From contig NZ_BARF01000048.1 of NCBI RefSeq assembly GCF_000367365.1, forward strand, positions 1 to 64,000: 64,000 nucleotides of DNA, given 5' to 3'. The position numbers and the translations under genes are program-made. Positions 7,381-16,222 of the stretch are shown here, piece after piece (position 1 is the stretch's first letter; each line of letters opens with the position of its first letter). The DNA is from Streptomyces prunicolor NBRC 13075. Lineage in GTDB: Bacteria > Actinomycetota > Actinomycetes > Streptomycetales > Streptomycetaceae. The notes below the pieces were generated by a model. The model had not been told where the DNA came from. It was given only the letters and a program-made list of their open reading frames with translations, and ran no database searches.

Positions 7381-8721
7381 GTGTCCGTCCCCGCCAAAGC
7401 CGTCGGGCAACCGAAAAAGGCCGCCACCGCCGCCTGGATCGGCAGTGCCCTGGAGTACTACGACTTCTTCATCTATGGCAGCGCCGCAGCCCTGATCTTC
7501 CCCAAGGTCTTCTTCGACGACTCGGACCCGGCCACGGCGACCCTGCTCTCCCTCGCGACCTTCGGTGTCGCCTACGCGGCCCGGCCGGTCGGCGCGCTGT
7601 TCCTCGGACACTTCGGGGACCGGGTCGGCCGTAAGAAGATCATGATCTTCACGCTGCTGCTGATGGGCCTGTCGACGTTCCTCATCGGCTGTCTGCCCAC
7701 GCGGGGCCAAGTCGGCACGCTCGCCCCGGTGTTGCTCGTGCTGTGCCGGGTCCTGCAGGGCATCTCGGCGGCGGGCGAACAGGCCAGCGCCAGTTCCATG
7801 ACACTGGAGCACGCGCCGGCGGACCGGCGTGGCTTCTTCACCAGTTTCACGCTGGGCGGCACCCAGGGCGGCCAGCTCATCGCGACACTCGTGTTCCTCG
7901 CCGTGGCCCAACTCCCGGACAAACAGCTGCTGTCGTGGGGTTGGCGCGTTCCATTCTGGGCGAGCGTGCTGGTCGCGGTGGCCGGCTACTTCATCCGCCG
8001 CAACCTCCAGGAGACCCCGGCCTTCGCCGAGCAGGCGGCGACCGAGGGCGTCGTGAAACTGCCGCTCGTGGTGCTGCTGCGCGAGCACTGGGCGGACGTC
8101 CTGCGGGTGATCGCGGGCGCGCTGATCGCCTCCGTCTCGACGATCTTCACCGTGTGGGCGCTGGCCTACGCGACCAGCGACTCCGTCGGCATGTCCCGCT
8201 CGTCGATGCTGTGGGTGGGCGCGTTCGCCAACCTTGTCGCCCTCGCCGCGATCCCCCTGTGGGCCACGCTCTCCGACCGCATCGGCCGCCGCCCGGTGTA
8301 TCTGATCGGCGCGGTCGGCAGCGCGATCACGATGTTCCTCTACCTCTGGGCGATCTCGACGGGCTCCTACGCCCTCATCCTGATCCTCGGCATCGTCGCC
8401 TTCGGCGTGGTCTACAGCGCGGCGAACGGCGTGTGGCCCTCTTTCTACGGCGAGATGTTCTCGACCCGTGTCCGGCTGTCGGGCATGGCCATCGGCACCC
8501 AGATCGGTTTCGCCGTGGCCGGGTTCGCGGTCACGTTCGCCGCGCAGATCGCGGGTCCTGACGGCACGGACTGGTCCGCGGTGGCGTTGTTCACGGCGGC
8601 GCTGTGCGTCCCGCCGGTGATCGCGGCGCTCACGGCCCGCGAGACCCACACGGTCCCGACGGAGCTGCTCGGTACGCGGTCGCTCCGGGACGCGTCGACG
8701 CCGGAGACCGTGACAGCCTGA
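7381..8721 (+). CDS. MHS-family major facilitator (shikimate/quinate-type uptake permease)
   Basis: The protein has 446 residues and twelve predicted membrane segments. It belongs to the metabolite:proton symporter branch of the major facilitator superfamily: WIGSALEYYDFFIYGSAA at the N-terminus, and GHFGDRVGRKK in the loop between helices 2 and 3 near residues 77-88. ShiA and related permeases share this layout. The start is GTG with an AAGGAG element 8 bases upstream. It follows the TetR gene and its own promoter carries the second copy of the operator. Uptake of shikimate, quinate or a related aromatic acid is inferred from the neighbouring enzymes. Confidence 0.88.
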   Translation: MSVPAKAVGQPKKAATAAWIGSALEYYDFFIYGSAAALIFPKVFFDDSDPATATLLSLATFGVAYAARPVGALFLGHFGDRVGRKKIMIFTLLLMGLSTFLIGCLPTRGQVGTLAPVLLVLCRVLQGISAAGEQASASSMTLEHAPADRRGFFTSFTLGGTQGGQLIATLVFLAVAQLPDKQLLSWGWRVPFWASVLVAVAGYFIRRNLQETPAFAEQAATEGVVKLPLVVLLREHWADVLRVIAGALIASVSTIFTVWALAYATSDSVGMSRSSMLWVGAFANLVALAAIPLWATLSDRIGRRPVYLIGAVGSAITMFLYLWAISTGSYALILILGIVAFGVVYSAANGVWPSFYGEMFSTRVRLSGMAIGTQIGFAVAGFAVTFAAQIAGPDGTDWSAVALFTAALCVPPVIAALTARETHTVPTELLGTRSLRDASTPETVTA

Positions 8722-8742
8722 CCGTCGCTCCCCAAGTACCGC

Positions 8743-8772
8743 ACCCCCGGGCTTCATTGCCCGGGGGTTTCC
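8743..8772 (+). terminator. Rho-independent terminator after the MHS transporter
   Basis: ACCCCCGGGC, a TTCATT loop and GCCCGGGGGT form a perfect 10-bp stem, followed by a T-rich stretch (TTTCCATTTT). Confidence 0.85.
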
Positions 8773-9047
8773 ATTTTGGAGCGGTCCAGACCGACGTGAC
8801 CTCTCCCCGGACACGGACACCCCGTTGACAGATGACGTTTCACGCAAGAACATCGGCCGGAACAAGCAGAAAAGAACAGCCGCGGCACTCGTCGCTCTGC
8901 GCCGCCAGTAAGGTCCTCCGCGTGCCCCGGCCGATTTCAGGGGCGGCCGGTGCACGCGGGCCCGGGTCCGGCTGACGCTGCCGGCTCATGGTCCGCTCAC
9001 CGCGCAGCCGCTCAGCCTCGGCTCCGGTGAACGATGGTGACGATCGG
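8773..9047. other. Intergenic stretch with no recognised gene
   Basis: The 275 bases between the terminator and the PPOX gene stop contain one copy of the window's recurrent palindrome (TTGGAGCGGTCCAG, 8776-8789). Open frames here lack a credible ribosome-binding site or recognisable product. I see nothing else. Confidence 0.6.
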
Positions 9048-9497
9048 TCAGCCCTGGTCGGCGCGCTTCGGAATGCCGTAGGCCCGCTCCACCCGCAACC
9101 GCAGCACCAGCCGCCGGTCCCGCACCATCGCCGCCCGATAGTCGTCCCAGTCCGGATGTTCGCCCAGGACATCGCGGTAGAGCCGGATGAGTTCCTCGAC
9201 CGTGTCGTCGTGCGGGTCGGCGGCGACCGGGGTGAGGTCGGCCGTGCCCTCGGCGACCGTGTACGCCCAGCGATCGGGGCTGGTCACGTGGTAGGAGGCG
9301 CGGGCATCCCGGCGCATATTGCGGGTCTTGGCGCGGTCGTCGGTGATCGACACCCGGATGACGCGCTCGTCGGGGTAGTAGGCGTGGCTGACATTCGACA
9401 GCTGGGGGCGGCCGTCGCTCTTGAGGGTGACCAGTACTCCGCCGTGGCCCTCGGAGATCAGCTGGAGCAGTGCGTCCTGCGTCGCGTCGTGAGTCAT
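9048..9497 (-). CDS. PPOX-class (probably F420-dependent) oxidoreductase
   Basis: A 149-residue split-barrel flavin/F420-binding protein of the pyridoxamine-5-phosphate-oxidase superfamily. It has the typical opening ALLQLISEGHGGVLVTLKSDGRPQLSN, the cofactor-binding RAKTRNMRRDARASYHV segment and DRWAYTVAEGTADL. This resembles the Rv1155/TIGR03618 group in actinobacteria, which uses coenzyme F420. The substrate is unknown. ATG 9497 is chosen over an upstream start because GAAGGA lies directly before it. It is divergent from a TetR gene and the double palindrome between the two may affect both. Confidence 0.85.
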   Translation of the reverse strand: MTHDATQDALLQLISEGHGGVLVTLKSDGRPQLSNVSHAYYPDERVIRVSITDDRAKTRNMRRDARASYHVTSPDRWAYTVAEGTADLTPVAADPHDDTVEELIRLYRDVLGEHPDWDDYRAAMVRDRRLVLRLRVERAYGIPKRADQG

Positions 9498-9553
9498 GCG
9501 TCCTTCAACCGTGTGAAGCAGGTCACGCATTCCCCTCAGGCGGGAGCCCGCGT

Positions 9554-9591
9554 GTAGACACTGTCTACGGTCGACTGGTAGACAGTGTCTA
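9554..9591. promoter_or_regulatory. Double TAGACAnTGTCTA palindrome overlapping the tetR promoter and start codon
   Basis: Two perfect palindromes, TAGACACTGTCTA (9555-9567; extendable to 15 bp) and TAGACAGTGTCTA (9579-9591), have centres 24 bp apart. The left arm of each (TAGACA) also fits a -35 (9555-9560) and a -10 (9579-9584) with 18-bp spacing. That would start transcription at or near the A of the ATG at 9591, giving a leaderless mRNA. No ribosome-binding site is present upstream of the ATG, in agreement. Confidence 0.8.
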
Positions 9592-10178
9592 TGAGCATGA
9601 GCGAACCGGAAGCAGGACTACGGGGCCGCCTGGTCGACGTAGGGGTGGAGCTGGTGGCCCAGGAGGGTGCGCAGGCGTTGACCCTGCGCGAGATCGCCCG
9701 GCGGGCCGGTGTCTCGCACGGGGCGCCGCGCCGTTACTTCCCCACCCACTTGGAGCTGCTGTCGGCGATCGCGCGGCGCGGCTTCGCCGAGCTGGGTGAG
9801 CGAGCGAAGAGCGCGATCGCGGATGGTGCGGCAAGCCCGCGCGCGCAGTTGACAGCGCTGGGCCGCGTCTATCTGGAGTTCGCGCTCGACAACCCCGGCA
9901 TGTACGAGTTGATGTTCCGTCACGATCTGTTGGAGAGCGGCCACTTGGGACTTCGGGACACCAGCCTGCCGCTGTTCGGCGTCCTGGTGGACCTGGTCGG
10001 CCGGGCCCGCCCCGACGTGAACGCCCGGCTCGTCGCGGGCGCGTTGTGGGCGAACCTGCACGGCATCGCCCAGCTCTGGCGCTGGGGCAGCCTCCAACTC
10101 GCCACCGGCGCCGATGACTTCGTACCCCTGCTGCGGTCGGCGCTCGACGCGCACCTGGGTCCGGAGGCCACCCGATGA
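9591..10178 (+). CDS. TetR family regulator of the adjacent MFS exporter
   Basis: A 195-residue TetR repressor with an N-terminal HTH (GLRGRLVDVGVELVAQEGAQALTLREIARRAGVSHGAPRRYFPTHLELL, residues 9-57) and a TetR_C-like effector domain. The GAPRRYF segment is typical of the branch with WHG-type C-terminal domains. The first ATG lies within an operator palindrome and there is no Shine-Dalgarno sequence, so translation is probably leaderless; ATG 9597 is the alternative. The stop overlaps the MFS start by four bases (ATGA). Autoregulation with control of the exporter is the simplest reading. Confidence 0.88.
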   Translation: MSMSEPEAGLRGRLVDVGVELVAQEGAQALTLREIARRAGVSHGAPRRYFPTHLELLSAIARRGFAELGERAKSAIADGAASPRAQLTALGRVYLEFALDNPGMYELMFRHDLLESGHLGLRDTSLPLFGVLVDLVGRARPDVNARLVAGALWANLHGIAQLWRWGSLQLATGADDFVPLLRSALDAHLGPEATR

Positions 10179-11533
10179 CGGTTCACCGCAGGCTCGTGCT
10201 GGCGAGCAGTGTCGCGGGGGCGGCGATCGTCGCGCTGGACGGGACCGTGCTCACCGTCGTACAGCCCACGCTCCAGCGGGAGTTGGGGGCGTCGCTCGCG
10301 CAGGTCCAGTGGACGAGCACCGCGTATCTCGTCGCCGTGGCAAGCCTGTTGGTGTCGGCCGGGCGGATCGGGGACCGGTACGGGCATCAGCGGGTGTTCG
10401 GGCTCGGCATGCTCGGCTTCGGTCTCGCCTCGGCCGGGATCGGGCTGGCGCCCGGGGTCGGCTGGGCGATCGGACTCCGGGTCGTCCAGGGGGTGTTCGG
10501 GGCGCTGCTGCAACCGGCCACGCTCGGCATGCTGCGTGCCGCGTTCCCGCCGGACCGGCTCGGTATGCCCATCGCCGTACGGACGAGTGTGATCGGAATC
10601 GCGGCCGCCGCCGGGCCGTTGGTGGGCGGGGCGCTGGTGGGCGCGGCGGGCTGGCGGGCCGTGTTCTTCCTCAACGTCGTGCCCTCGCTGGTGTTCGGCG
10701 TACTCGCGCTCACCGTCCGGGGCCCGCGGCGCACAGAAGCGGCCACCGTCCGGTTCGATCTGCCCGGCGCCCTGCTGCTCGCGCTCTCCCTCGCCTCCCT
10801 CGTCCAGGCGTTGGTGGATCTCCCCGGTTCGGCCGCCGGGTTGGCCGTGTCCGTGCTGGCCGGTCTCGCCTTCGTACGGCATGAGCGTCGTACGGCGCAT
10901 CCGTTGCTGCCGCCGGACGTCGTCGGGTCGGTGGCGATCCGCGGGGCGCTCGGGATGCTGCTCGCGGCGTCGGCCGCCTTCTCCGGGACGCTGTTCGTCG
11001 TCACCTATTTCCTGCAGGACACGCTGGGACTTGGACCGTTCCAAAGCGCCCTCCGAGGGCTGCCGTTGGCCGCCGCGATGGTCCTCGCGGCACCCGCGAC
11101 CGCCGTGGTGCTGCGCCGGGTCGGGGCGCGTCGTACGGCCGGCGTGGCGATGACGGTCGTGGCCCTGGCTGTCCTCGTGTTGTCCCGGGCCTCCGGCGCG
11201 GTCGCGGTATGCGGGGGTTTCGCCCTGCTCGGGGCCGGGTTTGGAACGGTCCTGGTGGCGGCGACCCAAGTGGTCGTGCGGGAAGCGGCCGTCGATTCGG
11301 CCGGGGTGGCGGGCGGGCTCAAGCAGACCTCGACGAACGTGGGTCCGACGCTCGGGGTCGCGGCGGGAAGTGCGCTGATGGCCGCCGGTGGCCGGGAATT
11401 GGCGCTCGGAATACTCGCCGCGGTGGCCCTGACCGGCGCTCTCGCCTGCCTCGCGCTGCCCGGGCGGACAGTCGCGTCGCTCACACATCCCCCCGTTACA
11501 GGAGACCGCGCAGGTGTTCCTGCGGGACGATGA
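10175..11533 (+). CDS. MFS drug exporter, DHA2/EmrB-like
   Basis: A 452-residue major facilitator with about 13-14 hydrophobic segments. It shows the DHA2 features ALDGTVLTVVQPTLQRELGAS in the first helix, GRIGDRYGHQRVF (motif A, residues 66-78), and the motif-C-like RTSVIGIAAAAGPLVGGALVG. Such proteins extrude lipophilic drugs or secondary metabolites by proton antiport. It is translationally coupled to the TetR gene by an ATGA overlap, a standard arrangement for inducible efflux. The substrate cannot be read from the sequence. Its stop lies 65 bases before the serine hydrolase gene. Confidence 0.88.
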   Translation: MTVHRRLVLASSVAGAAIVALDGTVLTVVQPTLQRELGASLAQVQWTSTAYLVAVASLLVSAGRIGDRYGHQRVFGLGMLGFGLASAGIGLAPGVGWAIGLRVVQGVFGALLQPATLGMLRAAFPPDRLGMPIAVRTSVIGIAAAAGPLVGGALVGAAGWRAVFFLNVVPSLVFGVLALTVRGPRRTEAATVRFDLPGALLLALSLASLVQALVDLPGSAAGLAVSVLAGLAFVRHERRTAHPLLPPDVVGSVAIRGALGMLLAASAAFSGTLFVVTYFLQDTLGLGPFQSALRGLPLAAAMVLAAPATAVVLRRVGARRTAGVAMTVVALAVLVLSRASGAVAVCGGFALLGAGFGTVLVAATQVVVREAAVDSAGVAGGLKQTSTNVGPTLGVAAGSALMAAGGRELALGILAAVALTGALACLALPGRTVASLTHPPVTGDRAGVPAGR

Positions 11534-11598
11534 GTTCCGAGGTGTCCGGGGCCGGGTATGCGGGACCCCACCTCGTGAACGCAATTCGGAGGAGAGCC

Positions 11599-12828
11599 AT
11601 GGCACAGCTGCGACAAGAAGTCGACCCGGACGAGGTCGGACTGGATCACAAGGCGCTGGACCGCCTGGACCAGCACTTCGCCCACTACGTCGACGTGGAG
11701 CGCCTGCCCGGCTTCCTGGTGTCCGTGGCCCGCGGCGGCCGCGTCGCCCACCTCACCGCCCACGGGCACCGCGATGTCGCGGCCCAACTGCCCGTCACGC
11801 CGGACACGTTGTACCGGATCTACTCCATGACCAAACCGGTCACCGCGGTCGCCGCGCTGATCCTGATGGAGGAGGGCAAGCTCTCCCTGGACGACCCGGT
11901 CGGCCTGCATCTCCCGGCCTTCGCCGACATGCGGGTCTACGACAGCGGGTCCGGCGCCGACGTGAAGACACGGCCGGTGGAGCAGCCGATGCTGATCCGC
12001 CACCTGATGACCCACACCTCGGGCCTGACCTTCGCCTTCTACCACTCGCACCCGGTCGACGCCCTGTACCGGGAGGCGCACCTGGAGTCGTCCGTGCCGC
12101 CCGGCGCGAACCTCGCCGAGACGATCGACATCTACGCGAGCCTGCCGCTCCAGTTCGAGCCGGGCACGCAGTGGAACTACTCCGTCGCCTCCAACGTCCT
12201 GGGCCGGATCGTCGAGGTGGTCTCCGGGCAGCGGCTCGACGAGTTCTTCGCCGAGCGGATCTTCCGGCCGCTGGGGATGCCGGACGCCGGCTTCTCGGTA
12301 CCGGACGAAAAGGCCGACCGGCTCTCCGAGTTGTACGGCGACGCCGACGGCGGCGGTATCGAGCCGATCGCCGGGCTGCCGCTGCGGGGCGGCCGGCCGC
12401 GGTTCCTGTCGGGCAGTGGCGGGTTGGCGGCGAGCCCGTACGATGTGCACCGGTTCGCGGAGTTCCTGCGGCGCCGGGGCGAACTCGACGGCACCCGGCT
12501 GCTGTCGCCGGAGACGGTCGACCTCATGGCCAGCAACCATCTCCCCGGCGGCGCCGACATGCGCGCCTTCGGCAGCCCCGCCCACCAGGAACCCGGCAAC
12601 GACGGCATCGGCTTCGGCCTCAGTGTCTCCGTCGTCATCGACCCCGAACGCACCCAATCCCCCACGGGGCTCGGCACGTTCGGGTGGAGTGGGGTGGCGA
12701 CCACGACGTTCTGGGTCGACCCGGGCCGTGACCTGACCGTGCAGTTCATGACGCAGCTCCGGCCGAAGTCGTCGCTGAAGATCATGCCGGAGCTGAAGCA
12801 GTTGGTGCACGAGGCGGTCACGGCCTGA
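11599..12828 (+). CDS. Serine hydrolase, class-C beta-lactamase/EstB-like family
   Basis: The 409-residue protein belongs to the beta-lactamase (Pfam PF00144) superfamily. The catalytic SxxK is SMTK near residue 76, and the HLMTHTSGLT and WNYSVASNVLG (tyrosine motif) segments are present; the third motif is near FGWSG. There is no signal peptide, so it is probably cytoplasmic and more likely an esterase or peptidase than a true lactamase. The ATG has GGAGGAG upstream. It may be co-transcribed with the TetR-MFS pair, but the 65-bp gap leaves that open. Confidence 0.85.
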   Translation: MAQLRQEVDPDEVGLDHKALDRLDQHFAHYVDVERLPGFLVSVARGGRVAHLTAHGHRDVAAQLPVTPDTLYRIYSMTKPVTAVAALILMEEGKLSLDDPVGLHLPAFADMRVYDSGSGADVKTRPVEQPMLIRHLMTHTSGLTFAFYHSHPVDALYREAHLESSVPPGANLAETIDIYASLPLQFEPGTQWNYSVASNVLGRIVEVVSGQRLDEFFAERIFRPLGMPDAGFSVPDEKADRLSELYGDADGGGIEPIAGLPLRGGRPRFLSGSGGLAASPYDVHRFAEFLRRRGELDGTRLLSPETVDLMASNHLPGGADMRAFGSPAHQEPGNDGIGFGLSVSVVIDPERTQSPTGLGTFGWSGVATTTFWVDPGRDLTVQFMTQLRPKSSLKIMPELKQLVHEAVTA

Positions 12829-12865
12829 ACCGCGACCGCCGGCTCACTGATCCACCACTGGTTCG

Positions 12866-14020
12866 CTACTGATCCACCCGCAAGGTGAACTCCAGCCCCT
12901 CCCCCGCCAGTTCGCTCAGCCACTCCCGTGACCGCTGCGCCGTCTCCGCCGCCCGGATCAAGCCGGACGGCAGGTCGTCGGACAGGATGTGGCGGACGGC
13001 GAGGGAGAGCGGACGCGAGACGCAGCGGGCCATCGCGCTCTCCTCCTCGTCACCGACCAGGTCGAGGAGGTAGCTGCCGGACCAGGTCTCGCCCGTGTCG
13101 CCCCGCACGTCCAGGGACACGGCCAGGACGACCCGGTCGTGGTCGGCCTCCGTGGTGGGATAGGTGGCCGCCAACTCCCTTGCCAGCGCGGCGATCCGGG
13201 TGTCGTCGCCCGCCTTCAGCTCCTCGAACACCGCGTCCCAGGCCCGCAGCCAGCCATCGAGGCGCAGGGTGCCGCGCACGAAGGTCCGTGGTGTCCAGGC
13301 CGTCGGCAGCCCGTACTGCTCGATGAACGGCACGCTGTCCCGGTTCGGATAGACCTCGAAGGTCTCGCCGTCCACGACATGCGGCCGGGTCGCCTCCCAG
13401 GGCCGGGCAGCGGTGGTCTCTTCGCCGTCCTCCAGATAGCGCGCCGGTGAGCGCAGCGCGCCCAGCACCCCGGCCGGTGCCCAACTGAACCGGTACCGGA
13501 AGTCGTTGGGCACCGCGGGGACTCCGCCGCAGTACGAGGTGAGGCTGTACGAGGCCACCGTGCCCTCGCCGATCGCCTCCCCAGCGCGGGCGACGAGGCT
13601 GTGCGCGAAGAGGTGGTCGATGCCGGGGTCGAGACCGGCCTCGGTGAGGACGACGATCCCCGCCTTCTCGGCCGCCGGTAGCTGTTCCAGGACGGCGTCC
13701 GACACATAGCTGGAGCAGGCGAAGTGCGCCCGCCGCCGGACACAGGCGGCCAGCAGCGCCGCGTGTTCGGGCGCGGGCAGCATGGAGACGACGACGTCTC
13801 CGGGCGCCAACTCGGCCGTGAGCGCGGCGAGGTCGAACGCTCGCGGTTCGGCGCGACCCGTCAGACCCAGGTGATCCAGAGCCTGCGCCGCGCGCTCCTC
13901 GGTGCGGTGCCACAGCCGCACCCGATCCGCCGTGTCGCAGAGCAGGGCGAGACCGCTGCCCGTGGACAGTCCGGCGCCGATCCAGTGGACGGTACCGCTC
14001 GCGCGCACCACGTCAGACAT
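12866..14020 (-). CDS. Saccharopine dehydrogenase-family oxidoreductase (saccharopine reductase-like)
   Basis: A 384-residue NAD(P)-binding protein of the saccharopine dehydrogenase/reductase family. It has an N-terminal Rossmann loop (VHWIGAGLSTGSGLAL, residues 11-26), VVVSMLPAPEHAALLAACVRRRAHFACSSYVSD, the strongly conserved GLDPGIDHLFA segment and SYCGGVPAVPNDFRYRFSW. These are hallmarks of the Lys9-like enzymes that interconvert saccharopine with glutamate and 2-aminoadipate-6-semialdehyde. The start overlaps the stop of the upstream gene by 8 bp. It is the last gene of a four-gene operon, five if ribA is included. Direction of flux (lysine breakdown or pipecolate supply) is not determined. 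Confidence 0.82.
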   Translation of the reverse strand: MSDVVRASGTVHWIGAGLSTGSGLALLCDTADRVRLWHRTEERAAQALDHLGLTGRAEPRAFDLAALTAELAPGDVVVSMLPAPEHAALLAACVRRRAHFACSSYVSDAVLEQLPAAEKAGIVVLTEAGLDPGIDHLFAHSLVARAGEAIGEGTVASYSLTSYCGGVPAVPNDFRYRFSWAPAGVLGALRSPARYLEDGEETTAARPWEATRPHVVDGETFEVYPNRDSVPFIEQYGLPTAWTPRTFVRGTLRLDGWLRAWDAVFEELKAGDDTRIAALARELAATYPTTEADHDRVVLAVSLDVRGDTGETWSGSYLLDLVGDEEESAMARCVSRPLSLAVRHILSDDLPSGLIRAAETAQRSREWLSELAGEGLEFTLRVDQ

Positions 14021-15080
14021 GGCCCAGCTCCCCTTCCCCTACGGCGATTCCGAGTTCACGGGACTTCGTGCGGAACAGGTCCAGGCAGCGGCCCCACGCC
14101 CCGCCCGTCTCGAACTCCAGGAGTTGGGGCAGCAGTGCCGCCGAGAAGTCGGTGCTGGACTCCCTCGGCAGGAGCGACGGCAGGTTGTCGATGGCGATGA
14201 GGTCGAGCGGGGGACGGTCGCTCAACTGCCGTACCGGGTCGTCCCATTCGGTCGTACGGTCGTAGACCGGCAGGACGTTGAGAGGGGAGCCCACGTCGCA
14301 GGTGACGTCGGAGACGGTGCGGAGGCGGCGGGTCGGGTCGTCGAGGTCCGGCTCGCGGAGGAAGGGCGGGACGGGGGTGGTCGCCAGGACGCAGTTGACC
14401 AGGACGTCGTGGGTCAACAGGGCGGGGCGGTCCAGGTTTTGGGTCTCGGGCAGGTCCCAACAGGTCGGTTCGATCCTGGCCGTCGAGAACGCGACCCGCG
14501 CTCCGCGTCCGCTGCGGCCCAGCGCGCCGATCACCAGCGCGCTGAACTCCTCGTCCCGGGCGGCGGGTTGGAGCGTCTTGTCCAACTCCTCCTTCGAGGT
14601 GGGCGTCAGCGGTGCGACGAGTCGGCCCCGGTGCTGGAGCACGGCGAGGGCCGCGCCCAGGTAGCCCGCCCAGAAGCCGAACGCGGCGAGGCGGCGGCCG
14701 TTCTCGTCCACCAGGTATTCGAGGTCGAGCAGCGCTCCTCCCCCGGCGCCGAACCGCCTCAGCAGGTCGCTCGCCCCCGGCTGGCCCTTGTAGGCGTGCC
14801 CGAAGAAGATATGACGGTGGGTCAACTCCTTCGGCTCGTCCGGGAGTTCCTTCAGGCCGAGGATCACCGTGTCCCGCGGCGCCGACACCCAGGAGCCCGC
14901 GGGGGCCACGCGGGCGCCGACCGCCTCGTACTCCTCGATGGGGAAGATCCGTTGGGGGGACTCCTCGACCGTGAGGGTCACGCCGTTCTCGACGAGGCGG
15001 CGGGCGTCGGAGGGGACGACCGGGGTGCGGCGTTCGGTCGTGCGGGGCTCGTGGCGCAGCCACAGATGGAGCTCGGTCAT
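14013..15080 (-). CDS. Saccharopine dehydrogenase (NAD, lysine-forming type), Lys1-like
   Basis: A 355-residue protein related to alanine dehydrogenase/PNT and fungal Lys1. Visible features are the N-terminal LWLRHEPRTTERRTPVVPSDA (substrate Arg/Lys region), FFGHAYKGQPGASDLLRRF, LLDLEYLVDENGRRLAAFGFWAGY, and VTCDVGSPLNVLPVYDRTTEW. The family condenses lysine with 2-oxoglutarate to saccharopine, or the reverse, using NAD. The start overlaps the upstream FAD oxidase stop by 4 bp, and the 3' end overlaps the saccharopine reductase-like gene by 8 bp, so these are translationally coupled. Both halves of the saccharopine pathway are thus present side by side. Confidence 0.85.
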   Translation of the reverse strand: MTELHLWLRHEPRTTERRTPVVPSDARRLVENGVTLTVEESPQRIFPIEEYEAVGARVAPAGSWVSAPRDTVILGLKELPDEPKELTHRHIFFGHAYKGQPGASDLLRRFGAGGGALLDLEYLVDENGRRLAAFGFWAGYLGAALAVLQHRGRLVAPLTPTSKEELDKTLQPAARDEEFSALVIGALGRSGRGARVAFSTARIEPTCWDLPETQNLDRPALLTHDVLVNCVLATTPVPPFLREPDLDDPTRRLRTVSDVTCDVGSPLNVLPVYDRTTEWDDPVRQLSDRPPLDLIAIDNLPSLLPRESSTDFSAALLPQLLEFETGGAWGRCLDLFRTKSRELGIAVGEGELGHV

Positions 15081-16222
15081 ACCAGGTTGACCTCCGGGCG
15101 CGGGGCGTCGGCCGCGAACCGGCCGGCGCTCAGGGGGCTGACGTCCACGAAGGGTACGCGGCCGAGGTACAGGTCACGGACGACCTCGCCGACGGCCGGT
15201 CCCTGGAGGAAACCGTGGCCGGAGAAGCCGGTCGCGTAGAGGAAGCGGGAGACCGAAGTCGCCTCGCCGATCAGGGCGTTGTGGTCCGGCGTGTTCTCGT
15301 ACAGGCCCGCCCAGCCGCCGGTGCGGCGCAGCTCCAGGAGGTCGGGGGCGCGGCGGCGCATGGCCTCGGCGAGGCGGGGGATCCAGCGGTCGTGGGTGTC
15401 GGCGGCGAAGCCGGGACGCTCGTCGGGGTCTGACATGCCGACGAGGAGGCCGGGGCCCTCGGCGTGGAAGTAGAGGCTGGTGGTGAAGTCGATCGTCATG
15501 GGGAGGTTGGGCGGCAGTCCCTGGACCGGTCCCGTGACCGCGATCTGGCGGCGCAGCGGCTGGACCGGGAGGTCGACGCCCGCCATCGCGCCGATCCCCT
15601 TGGACCAGGCGCCGGCCGCGCAGATCACGGCATTGGTGTCGATGCGGCCGAGGGTCGTGACCACGGCGGTGATGTGCTCGCCGTGGGTCTCGATGCCGGT
15701 GACGTCGGTGTGGCGCAGGATCGTCGCGCCGTGCGCCCGGGCGGCGGAGGCGTAGCCGTGGACGACGGCCTCGGGGGTGCAGTGGCCGTCGTCGGGCGAG
15801 TAGGCGGCGGCGAGCAGGCCTTCGGTGCTGATCAGCGGGGAGAGCCGCTGGGCCTCGGCGGGGTCGATCATGCGGCTGGGCACGTCGAGGGAGTTCTGCA
15901 GCCGGACGCCCGCCTCGAAGGAGGCGACGTCCTCGGGCCGCGACAGCAGAAACAGATAGCCGACGCGATGTAACCCGATGTCGTACCCGGTGTCCTCCTC
16001 GAACCGGTCGAAGGCCTCCAGGCTGCGGGCGCCGAGCTGCACGTTGAGCCCGTCGGAGAACTGGGCCCGTACCCCGCCGGCTGCCTTGGAGGTGGACCCG
16101 GCGGCGAGTTCGTCCCGCTCCACCAGGACGACGTCCCGGACCCCGGCGCGGGCCAGGTGGTAGGCGATGCTCGTACCGATGACCCCGCCGCCGATGACGA
16201 CGACCTCAGCCTGACGCTTCAT
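15077..16222 (-). CDS. FAD-dependent amine oxidoreductase (DAO family)
   Basis: A 381-residue flavoprotein of the D-amino-acid oxidase/sarcosine oxidase family. The dinucleotide fold VVVIGGGVIGTSIAYHLARAG is at residues 7-27, followed by VLVERDELAAGSTSKAAGGVRAQF. The C-terminal FAD segment is ATGFSGHGFLQGPAVGEVV. Relatives include sarcosine, glycine, pipecolate and saccharopine oxidases. Because the next two genes encode saccharopine enzymes, oxidation of saccharopine or another lysine-derived secondary amine is a reasonable guess. The ATG follows an AAGGAG-like site, and the first bases overlap the end of the ornithine cyclodeaminase-family gene by 4 bp. Confidence 0.82.
   Translation of the reverse strand: MKRQAEVVVIGGGVIGTSIAYHLARAGVRDVVLVERDELAAGSTSKAAGGVRAQFSDGLNVQLGARSLEAFDRFEEDTGYDIGLHRVGYLFLLSRPEDVASFEAGVRLQNSLDVPSRMIDPAEAQRLSPLISTEGLLAAAYSPDDGHCTPEAVVHGYASAARAHGATILRHTDVTGIETHGEHITAVVTTLGRIDTNAVICAAGAWSKGIGAMAGVDLPVQPLRRQIAVTGPVQGLPPNLPMTIDFTTSLYFHAEGPGLLVGMSDPDERPGFAADTHDRWIPRLAEAMRRRAPDLLELRRTGGWAGLYENTPDHNALIGEATSVSRFLYATGFSGHGFLQGPAVGEVVRDLYLGRVPFVDVSPLSAGRFAADAPRPEVNLV

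Noticed and set aside
7255..8955. 566-codon minus-strand frame opposite the MHS transporter
   Set aside because: Composition is low-complexity and it spans a terminator and a promoter; the plus-strand permease is unmistakable.
8840..9172. Short minus-strand frame downstream of the PPOX gene
   Set aside because: It overlaps the PPOX gene out of frame and has no recognisable domain or ribosome-binding site.
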